Under the pieces are notes generated by a model that saw only the letters and a list, made by a program, of their open reading frames with translations, was not told the DNA's origin and searched no databases. The translations under genes were made by a program, and so were the position numbers. Positions 4,836-10,504 of a stretch of 10,504 nt of DNA are shown in pieces. Source of the DNA: Pedosphaera sp. (GTDB lineage Bacteria > Verrucomicrobiota > Verrucomicrobiia > Limisphaerales > Pedosphaeraceae); contig JAQGOT010000708.1 of NCBI GenBank assembly GCA_028293465.1, positions 1 to 10,504 on the forward strand. Direction: 5' to 3'. Position 1 is the stretch's first letter; each line of letters begins with the position of its first letter.

Positions 4836-6593
4836 ATGAAAGCGAAAGCGAAGCGCAATGCCGAACCGGTTTCAGAAGCGTTGGAGAAGGCAGCCATGGG
4901 CATTCCCGGATTGGATGAGATCACGGGCGGAGGGTTGCCGAAAGGTCGGCCCACCTTGATTTGCGGCTCGGCGGGCTGCGGCAAGACGGTGCTGTCCATG
5001 GAGTTCCTGGTGCGCGGAGCGGTGGAGCAGGGCGAGCCGGGCGTATTCATGGCCTTTGAAGAAACGGAGGAAGATCTCACGAAGAATGTGGCGTCGCTCG
5101 GGTTCAATTTGAGGACTTTGACGGCCCAAAAAAAAGTCGTGGTCGATTACGTCCACATCGAGCGGAGCGAGATCGAGGAGACCGGGGAGTATGATCTGGA
5201 GGGGCTGTTTATCCGATTGGGCCATGCCATTGACTCGATTGGCGCGAAGCGGGTCGTGCTGGATACCATCGAAGCGCTGTTTGTGAGCCTGCCGAATGAG
5301 GCCATTTTGCGGGCGGAGCTGCGGCGGTTGTTTCGCTGGCTGAAGGACAAGGGGGTGACCGCCATCATCACAGCCGAGCGCGGGCAGGAGGCTTTCACCC
5401 GTCACGGATTGGAAGAATATGTGGCGGACTGCGTCATCCTGCTTGACCACCGGATCAACGACCAGATTTCCACCCGACGACTGCGGGTGGTCAAGTATCG
5501 AGGTTCGATTCACGGCACGAATGAATATCCGTTCATGATCGGCAAGGAAGGGGTTTCGGTCCTGCCCATTACTTCGCTCGGGTTGGAACATGCCGCTTCG
5601 GAACTGCGTATTTCTTCAGGCGTTCCGCGGCTGGATGCGATGTTGGGCGGCAAAGGGTATTATCGCGGCAGCAGTGTGTTGGTGTCGGGGACGGCGGGGA
5701 GCGGCAAGAGCAGCCTGGCGGCGGCGTTTGTGGATGCGGCCGCGCGACGCGGGGAGCGATGCCTCTATTTTGCTTTTGAGGAATCGCAGAGTCAGATTCT
5801 GCGCAACATGCGATCGATCGGCATCGACCTTGAACCCGCGGTGCGGGCGGGCTTGGTCCAGTTCCATGCCGCGCGCCCGACGCTTTGCGGGCTGGAAATG
5901 CACCTGCTGGAAATCCACGACGCAATCAGAAAACTAAAACCCAAGGTCGTGGTAATTGATCCCGTCACCAACCTGATGAGCACGGGCACCGGGAACGAGG
6001 TGAAGTCGATGCTCACCCGATTGATTGATTGCTTCAAAACCGAACAGATTACCGCTTTTTTTACGAGCCTGACGTCGGGAGAAAGCGCCCCGGAACAAAC
6101 CGAGGTTGGCGTATCGTCGTTGATGGATACGTGGCTGTTGGCGCGGAACATCGAAGCGAACGGAGAGCGAAACCGGGGGCTTTACGTGCTCAAGTCGCGC
6201 GGCATGCCGCACTCGAACCAGATCCGGGAATTCGTCCTCTCCAGCCAGGGCATTCAATTGCTGGATGTGTATGTAGGGGGGGACACGTTGCTGACCGGTT
6301 CAGCGCGGCTGGCGCAGGAATCGCGCGAAAAGGCCGCCGCATCGCAACGGCAGCAGGAGATTGCCCGGCGAAGCCGGGAACTCGAGCGCGAGGGACAGGC
6401 GATTGAAGCGCAGATTGCCACGTTGCGCGCCGGGCTGGAGGCGAAAGCGGAACAATTCAAATTGGAAATAGCCCAGGATTCCCGGCGGCAGACGGCCTTG
6501 CTGGAAGCAGAAATGAAAATCGGGAGAAGCCGGATGGCGGACAGCGCCATGGGATTGGGCGGCAAACATAAACCGCAACGAAACGGGGTCTAG
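4836..6593 (+). CDS. kaiC: KaiC family ATPase/autokinase, KaiC2-like, with C-terminal coiled coil
   Basis: This is a double-domain RecA-like KaiC of 585 residues; cyanobacterial KaiC has about 519. Numbered from the ATG at 4836, the CI domain has TGGGLPKGRPTLI, Walker A GSAGCGKT (44-51), the catalytic Glu pair 75-76 (AFEETEEDL) and Walker B Asp143. The CII domain has Walker A GTAGSGKS (285-292), the Glu pair 315-316 (FAFEES) and Walker B Asp375. The segment aligned with the cyanobacterial phosphosites (Thr426, Ser431, Thr432) reads TEVGVSSLMDT, giving Thr422, Ser427 and Ser428; a Ser-Ser pair is typical of KaiC2 proteins. After GDTLLTGSARLAQ (about 482-494) comes an 80-90 residue Glu/Arg/Gln/Ala-rich coiled coil and a basic tail, in place of the KaiA-binding end. 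Rhodobacter sphaeroides KaiC, which works without KaiA, has a comparable extension. A GTG at 4800 would add 12 residues; neither start has a good ribosome binding site, so the start is uncertain. First gene of the operon. Expected role: ATP-driven autophosphorylating hexamer or dodecamer controlled by KaiB. Confidence 0.95.
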   Translation: MKAKAKRNAEPVSEALEKAAMGIPGLDEITGGGLPKGRPTLICGSAGCGKTVLSMEFLVRGAVEQGEPGVFMAFEETEEDLTKNVASLGFNLRTLTAQKKVVVDYVHIERSEIEETGEYDLEGLFIRLGHAIDSIGAKRVVLDTIEALFVSLPNEAILRAELRRLFRWLKDKGVTAIITAERGQEAFTRHGLEEYVADCVILLDHRINDQISTRRLRVVKYRGSIHGTNEYPFMIGKEGVSVLPITSLGLEHAASELRISSGVPRLDAMLGGKGYYRGSSVLVSGTAGSGKSSLAAAFVDAAARRGERCLYFAFEESQSQILRNMRSIGIDLEPAVRAGLVQFHAARPTLCGLEMHLLEIHDAIRKLKPKVVVIDPVTNLMSTGTGNEVKSMLTRLIDCFKTEQITAFFTSLTSGESAPEQTEVGVSSLMDTWLLARNIEANGERNRGLYVLKSRGMPHSNQIREFVLSSQGIQLLDVYVGGDTLLTGSARLAQESREKAAASQRQQEIARRSRELEREGQAIEAQIATLRAGLEAKAEQFKLEIAQDSRRQTALLEAEMKIGRSRMADSAMGLGGKHKPQRNGV

Positions 6594-6596
6594 ACC

Positions 6597-6935
6597 ATGC
6601 AAACAAGCGAATTGGAAACCGGGCGGAAAGCGATCTCCACAGGCGGGGCGTGGGAGTTGCGACTTTATGTGGCGGGACAGACGGCGAAATCCCTGGCGGC
6701 GTTTGCGAATCTCAAACGCATTTGTGACGAACACCTCACCGGCCAATACACTATTGAGGTGATCGATTTGCTGAAGAATCCAACGCTGGCCAAAGGCGAC
6801 CAGATTCTGGCGATTCCCACCCTGGTGAGGAGATTGCCCAACCCGATGAGGAAAATTATTGGCGATCTTTCCAACACCGAGCGTGTATTGGTGGGGCTGG
6901 ATGTGCGACCGTCTGAGGAGCTGAATCACGCGTGA
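6597..6935 (+). CDS. kaiB: KaiB-like protein, first copy
   Basis: This 112-residue protein shows the KaiB core from residue 19 on: [13 protein letters not shown], then [27 protein letters not shown] and [17 protein letters not shown]. These match cyanobacterial KaiB closely, including the Pro-Thr-Leu of the thioredoxin-like state and the Gly and Asp of VLVGLD, positions where mutations affect fold switching. KaiB binds the CI ring of KaiC after changing fold and favours dephosphorylation or displaces output proteins. There is a short N-terminal extension (about 18 residues) and a brief C-terminal tail. The ATG lies 3 nt after the kaiC stop, with GGGG before it. The stop overlaps the start of the second kaiB by 4 nt. 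The two copies are about 58% identical over the core by my hand count, so the duplication is old. This copy keeps the family-typical GDLSN and is the better candidate for the canonical KaiC partner. Confidence 0.94.
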   Translation: MQTSELETGRKAISTGGAWELRLYVAGQTAKSLAAFANLKRICDEHLTGQYTIEVIDLLKNPTLAKGDQILAIPTLVRRLPNPMRKIIGDLSNTERVLVGLDVRPSEELNHA

Positions 6936-7288
6936 AAGCCAACCCGATCGAGGATCAAACCCAGAAATTCGAAAAAGGCCTCAAGTCATCCGGAGCGGAG
7001 CAGTATGTATTGCGGCTCTACGTCACCGGCACCACCGCCAAATCGGTGCAGGCCATCACGAACATCAAACGGGTTTGCGAGCAACACTTGAAAGGGCGGT
7101 ATGCACTGGAGGTGGTGGATATATATCAGCGGCCCGTGCTGGCCAAAACCGAGCAGATTATCGCGGCCCCCACCCTCGTGAAACTCCTGCCGTCGCCCTT
7201 GAAAAAAATGATTGGCAACCTGGCCAACACGGAGCGCGTTTTGCTCGGGCTTGATTTGCGGCCCAAAGAGGGGGGAGCGGAAAAGTAA
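6932..7288 (+). CDS. kaiB: KaiB-like protein, second diverged copy
   Basis: This 118-residue KaiB homologue has a hydrophilic 23-residue N-terminal extension, followed by [42 protein letters not shown] and [17 protein letters not shown]. The core is complete. It differs from the first copy at several normally constant places: KNP is RP in context, and GDLSN is GNLAN (Asp to Asn). The start is a GTG that overlaps the first kaiB stop (GTGA, 6932-6935), with GAGGAG 11 nt upstream. The stop overlaps the kinase start by one base (TAATG). Family knowledge predicts a fold-switching or thioredoxin-like KaiC-binding protein. The kinase next door lacks the KaiB-like N-terminal domain that SasA uses to bind KaiC, so this copy could serve as a separate adaptor. 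That is inference only. Confidence 0.93.
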   Translation: MKANPIEDQTQKFEKGLKSSGAEQYVLRLYVTGTTAKSVQAITNIKRVCEQHLKGRYALEVVDIYQRPVLAKTEQIIAAPTLVKLLPSPLKKMIGNLANTERVLLGLDLRPKEGGAEK

Positions 7289-9822
7289 TGCAGCCAGACC
7301 CCCAGGAGGAGATAGCGGGTCTGAAGGCCCGGTTGGCGGCGGCGGAGGAAACGCTGAACGCGATTTACAACCAGAAGGTGGACGCGCTGATTGTGGGCGG
7401 GCCTGAGGGTGACCAGGTTTTTACGTTGCAGGGAGCCGAAAGGTCCTACCGTTTGCTGGTGGAAGCGATGAACGAAGGGGCGCTGACGCTGATCCCGGAC
7501 GGGACAATTCTGTTTTGCAACAGCCGCTTTGCGGAGATGGCACGCTGCCCGATGGAACAGGTAACCGGCTCCACGTGGCATCGGTTCTTTTCGCCCGACG
7601 AGCAAGTGAGGATCAAGGCCCTGTTAGCGAGAGCGGGAGGCGGCGGAAAAAAGGATGAGTTCAGCCTGCAAACCGACGATGGCTACCGGTTGCCGGTACA
7701 GCTTTCCGCGCGGTCCATGCTTTTGGAGGGCATGGAAGCTTTTGCCGTGCTCGTGACGGATGTTTCGGAACTCAAATCAGCGCACAAGTCATTGCGCCTT
7801 GTAAATGAGCAACTGGAAGCGCGCGTGCGGGAACGGACTCTGGAACTGGCCAAAGCCAATGAGGTCTTGCGCGGGGTGATTGCCGGGCGGGAAAGGCTGG
7901 AGGAGTCGCTGCGGGCGAGTGAAAAAGAATTTCGCGCGATCTTCGAATCGTCGGCAGCGGGAAAGGTTCAGGTCGATCCCGAGACAGGCACATTCCTGAG
8001 AGTTAATCGCAAGATGTGCGAGATTACAGGCTTTGCGGCTGAAGAGCTGATCGGCCGGCGCGTCACGGACATCACCCACCCGGAAGACCGTGAACGGGAT
8101 GCAACAGGGATGAAGGAACTGCTGGCCGGCGAATTGCAGGAGTACGTGGTGGAGAACCGTTATTATCATAAGCAAGGTCACGTGGTTTGGGCTCAGGTCG
8201 CGGCCACTGCATTCCGTGATGGCGACGGAAAGGCGTTGCGAATCAACGCGGTCATTCAGGACATCACGTCGCGCAAGCGGATGGAGGAGGCTTTGCGCCA
8301 GAGTGAGCGGCTTTACCGCGCCATCGGGGAATCGATCGATTTTGGCATTTGGACGTCTGACGCAGCCGGTCGCAACACTTATTTTAGTCCCGCGTTTCTC
8401 AAGCTCATCGGCCTCTCCCAGGAACAATGCTCCGGGCCCGACCTCCAACGCGTGATGCATCCGGACGACGTGGAGGACACCCTGGCCGCATGGAGCGAAT
8501 GCGTACGAACCGGCTCGGCTTGGGAATACGAACATCGTTTCCTAGGCGTGGATGGGCTGGTGCATCACACGCTCGCGCGCGGGGTTCCCATCCGGGATGA
8601 CAACGGGAAGATCAATTCCTGGGCAGGCATCAATCTCGACATCCGCACGCTCAAGGAGACCGAGCGCGCCTTGCGTGAGAGCGAAGAGCGTTACTCGCTT
8701 GCCCTGGCATCAGCGAAGCTGGGCACATGGGATTGGGACGTCGTTTCCGGGATGGTGATCTGGTCGGCACATCACGAAGCGCTCCTAGGCTATCCTCCCG
8801 GGACACCACATCGCAAGGTGCAGGATCTTTTGGACCGGGTGCATCCCGACGACCAGCCATTAGTGACGGAAAAATTCCGGGCGGACGGCTCAACGGCGGC
8901 GGAATTTGAAGCTGAATTCCGGGTAGTGTGGCCGGACAGGAGCGTCCATTGGCTCAACTCACGAGGCCGGTTCTCCTTTAACGAGGATAATGAACCTGTC
9001 CGCATGCGGGGGGTGTTGTGGGACATTACCGAACGTAAGACCGTGGAAATGGCCTTGAAGGAAGCCCAAGGGAAGCTCCATGAGCACGCAGCGCAGTTGG
9101 AGAGGCGCGTCCAGGAACGCACCACGAGGTTGCAGCAAACCATCGAGGAACTGGAAGCGTTCTCTTACAGTGTCTCCCATGACTTGCGGGCGCCGTTGCG
9201 GTCCATCCAGAGCTTTTCGCAAATTTTGGTTGAGGAATGCGGCGCGGCGCTCAGCCCGGAGGGGCGGGACTATTTGCGTCGCGTGGTATCCAGCGCCGAC
9301 CGACTCGACAAACTCATATTGGATGTGCTGGCCTACAGCCGGACAGCGCGCGCTGACGTCGCCTTGACGCCGGTAAATCTGGACGAGGTGACGCGGGACG
9401 TGATCCGGCAGTATCCCATGTTCCAGAAGGAAGGGGTGGAGATCGGCATTGAAGGGAAGTTGCCGCGGGTTTTGGGCCACGAGGCGTCGCTGACGCAATG
9501 TATTTCCAATCTGCTCGGGAATGCCGTAAAATTTGTCGCGCCGGGTACCAATCCCCGCATCAAGATTTGGACGGAAGAGGCGGGCACGGAAGTCCGGGTG
9601 TGGTTTGAAGATAACGGCATCGGGATTTCCCAGCGCGACCAGGAGCGGATTTTTAAGATTTTCGAGCGGGTCCATGCGGGCGAAAAGTTTCCGGGCACAG
9701 GGATCGGCTTGAGCATTGTGAAGAAGGCGATTGAACGGATGGGCGGAACGAGCGGGGTGGAATCCGAACTCGGCCGGGGAAGCAGATTTTGGATTCAATT
9801 ACCCATGGCAACCAATTTATGA
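7288..9822 (+). CDS. soluble PAS-domain sensor histidine kinase (four PAS domains)
   Basis: The product has 844 residues and no membrane segment or signal peptide, so it is cytoplasmic. Order: N-terminal coiled coil (about 6-30), PAS1 (53-163), a coiled coil with RVRERTLELAKANE (165-212), PAS2 (214-330), PAS3 (340-454), PAS4 (466-583), a second linker with RRVQERTTRL, then HisKA with the H-box YSVSHDLRAPLRS (phosphorylated His631) and HATPase_c. In the latter the N-box is NLLGNAVKF (741 on), G1 is DNGIGI (Asp775), F is IFKIFERVH and G2 is GTGIGLSIV (803 on). All kinase motifs are intact. The H-box type is that of phytochrome-like kinases that use small Rcp1-type receivers, as encoded next. 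It has no receiver domain of its own. The start overlaps the second kaiB stop (TAATG). The end overlaps the receiver gene (ATGA). From context it reads the KaiC/KaiB state or a cytosolic ligand. The PAS ligand cannot be named. Confidence 0.95.
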   Translation: MQPDPQEEIAGLKARLAAAEETLNAIYNQKVDALIVGGPEGDQVFTLQGAERSYRLLVEAMNEGALTLIPDGTILFCNSRFAEMARCPMEQVTGSTWHRFFSPDEQVRIKALLARAGGGGKKDEFSLQTDDGYRLPVQLSARSMLLEGMEAFAVLVTDVSELKSAHKSLRLVNEQLEARVRERTLELAKANEVLRGVIAGRERLEESLRASEKEFRAIFESSAAGKVQVDPETGTFLRVNRKMCEITGFAAEELIGRRVTDITHPEDRERDATGMKELLAGELQEYVVENRYYHKQGHVVWAQVAATAFRDGDGKALRINAVIQDITSRKRMEEALRQSERLYRAIGESIDFGIWTSDAAGRNTYFSPAFLKLIGLSQEQCSGPDLQRVMHPDDVEDTLAAWSECVRTGSAWEYEHRFLGVDGLVHHTLARGVPIRDDNGKINSWAGINLDIRTLKETERALRESEERYSLALASAKLGTWDWDVVSGMVIWSAHHEALLGYPPGTPHRKVQDLLDRVHPDDQPLVTEKFRADGSTAAEFEAEFRVVWPDRSVHWLNSRGRFSFNEDNEPVRMRGVLWDITERKTVEMALKEAQGKLHEHAAQLERRVQERTTRLQQTIEELEAFSYSVSHDLRAPLRSIQSFSQILVEECGAALSPEGRDYLRRVVSSADRLDKLILDVLAYSRTARADVALTPVNLDEVTRDVIRQYPMFQKEGVEIGIEGKLPRVLGHEASLTQCISNLLGNAVKFVAPGTNPRIKIWTEEAGTEVRVWFEDNGIGISQRDQERIFKIFERVHAGEKFPGTGIGLSIVKKAIERMGGTSGVESELGRGSRFWIQLPMATNL

Positions 9823-10298
9823 ATCGAACGGTACTGTTGGTCGAAGACCTTGAGAATGACATTATTTTGATGCGGCGCTCCTGGAAACTGGAGGGGGTGA
9901 AGAGTCAACTCCAAGCGGTGAGCGACGGGCGGCAGGCGCTGGATTATCTGGCGGGCGAAGGAGAGTTTTTAGACCGGGATAAACATCCGTTACCCTGCCT
10001 GGTGCTGCTCGATTTGAAGCTGCCTTATGTGATGGGGTTGGAGGTGCTCAAATGGATTCGCGCACAAAATGGTTTGGAGAGTCTGCCGGTGCTCGTCCTG
10101 ACGACGTCGGCCCTGCAGCGGGATATTGACGAGGCTTATAAGCTGGGGGCGAACGCATTTTTGGTGAAGCCATCGGGGGTGGCGCAACTGGCGGAACTGG
10201 TGCGGTTGATCAGGGATTTTTGGCTGGGTGCCAATTGTTTCCCCCAAATAGAGTCTGAATTGATCGACCCAGGCACGGTGCGGTTGGCCTCGGAGTGA
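9819..10298 (+). CDS. single-domain response regulator, Rcp1-like
   Basis: This 159-residue protein is a receiver domain with no DNA-binding or enzymatic output. Acidic residues Glu9-Asp10 (VEDLEND), the phosphorylated Asp65 (LVLLDLKLP), Thr95/Thr96 (LVLTTSA) and Lys117 (LVKPSG) are all present. The insertion GEGEFLDRDKHPLP before the phospho-Asp strand and the C-terminal FWLGANCFP are typical of the Rcp1 group that pairs with phytochrome-type kinases. An ATG at 9789 would add 10 residues inside the kinase gene. I chose 9819 because MNRTVLLVEDLEND is the usual receiver start and it forms an ATGA overlap with the kinase stop. It is the last gene of the operon and the probable phosphoacceptor of the kinase. 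The output must come from protein-protein contact or a further phosphorelay step outside the window. Confidence 0.94.
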   Translation: MNRTVLLVEDLENDIILMRRSWKLEGVKSQLQAVSDGRQALDYLAGEGEFLDRDKHPLPCLVLLDLKLPYVMGLEVLKWIRAQNGLESLPVLVLTTSALQRDIDEAYKLGANAFLVKPSGVAQLAELVRLIRDFWLGANCFPQIESELIDPGTVRLASE

Positions 10299-10504
10299 GC
10301 GGCAACGGGAAAGCAGTCAGCCTCGCGGATTTTCCTTGACCGTTCGGCACCGGGTTTGGGTCCGGCCGGAAAGAGGAGGGCGGTTGATGGGTGAGCATAA
10401 ACCGCCCTCCCTCCGTGCTTTGGCCAGCATGTGTTCATTCATGCCCTGGACAGCAGGCAAGGGAGGAAGTTGCTAAGTGTGTGACCAATTATGCAGCTTT
10501 CTAC
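10299..10504. other. region after the kai operon, no gene recognised
   Basis: About 200 bp without a supported gene. It carries one strong stem-loop (10375-10410). Near the right edge GGGAGG (10461-10466) precedes GTG codons at 10477 and 10481 that stay open to the end, but only 8-9 codons are visible, too few to claim a gene. Confidence 0.5.
10375..10410 (+). terminator. stem-loop after the kai operon, possible terminator
   Basis: GGAGGGCGGTT (10375-10385) pairs perfectly with AACCGCCCTCC (10400-10410) around a 14-nt loop, about 75 bp after the response regulator stop. The stem is long and GC-rich. No T-run follows, so it is either a weak or Rho-aided terminator, or a 3'-end stabilising hairpin. 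Confidence 0.45.

Noticed and set aside
4872..5591. 239-codon minus-strand open frame
   Set aside because: It is antisense to kaiC, whose motifs are complete in the other frame.
6587..6596. 10-bp palindrome GGTCTAGACC across the kaiC stop and kaiB start
   Set aside because: It is explained by the stop codon and gene junction and is short enough to occur by chance.
8959..9798. 279-codon minus-strand open frame
   Set aside because: It is antisense to the kinase domain; the H, N, G1 and G2 boxes are all on the plus strand.
9789..9818. Earlier ATG for the response regulator inside the kinase gene
   Set aside because: It would add residues unlike receiver domains; the ATG at 9819 gives the standard receiver start and a stop-start overlap.
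10477..10504. Possible gene start at the right edge behind GGGAGG
   Set aside because: Only 8-9 codons are visible, with two competing GTG starts, so no gene can be claimed.

Overview
The window looks like a chromosomal segment from a GC-rich Gram-negative bacterium, most likely of the PVC group and probably Verrucomicrobiota. This is inferred from four things: an exosortase-style ExeA-type ATPase next to a Wzz-like protein, a KaiC/KaiB two-component cluster without kaiA, short protein-poor intergenic stretches full of 7-base repeats, and mostly weak Shine-Dalgarno sequences. No rRNA, tRNA or CRISPR array was seen, so the taxonomic call is tentative.

Left part (1-2800, all minus strand): a Wzz/GumC-like polysaccharide co-polymerase, cut by the left edge, lies directly downstream of and overlaps by 4 bases an ExeA/GspA-like AAA ATPase. 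Together they look like the start of an exopolysaccharide export locus. Upstream lies an alpha/beta hydrolase of the YbfF/ABHD11 type, probably a separate housekeeping gene.

Middle (2801-4056): about 1.25 kb with no convincing gene but much small-scale structure. It holds six TGTAACG words partly in an 11-bp tandem phase, two GC hairpins, a series of unrelated two- to four-copy 7-bp repeats, a 15-bp palindrome and a 66-nt nested inverted repeat. A small lipoprotein gene follows on the minus strand (4057-4446). It is divergent from the next operon across a 350-390 bp region that carries a cluster of GGGGT-type words and palindromes.

Right part (4836-10298, plus strand): a compact five-gene operon, kaiC, kaiB, a second kaiB, a four-PAS soluble histidine kinase, and a single-domain response regulator. 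Junctions are a 3-nt gap and then overlaps of 4, 1 and 4 nt, so the genes are very probably co-translated. KaiC has two ATPase domains, both catalytic glutamate pairs, a Ser-Ser phosphorylation site and a long C-terminal coiled coil in place of a KaiA-binding tail. It resembles the KaiA-independent KaiC2 type. The likely scheme is a KaiC/KaiB ATP-driven timer or energy-state switch whose state reaches the kinase and then the receiver protein. The final output is not encoded in the window. A strong stem-loop lies about 75 bp after the last gene.
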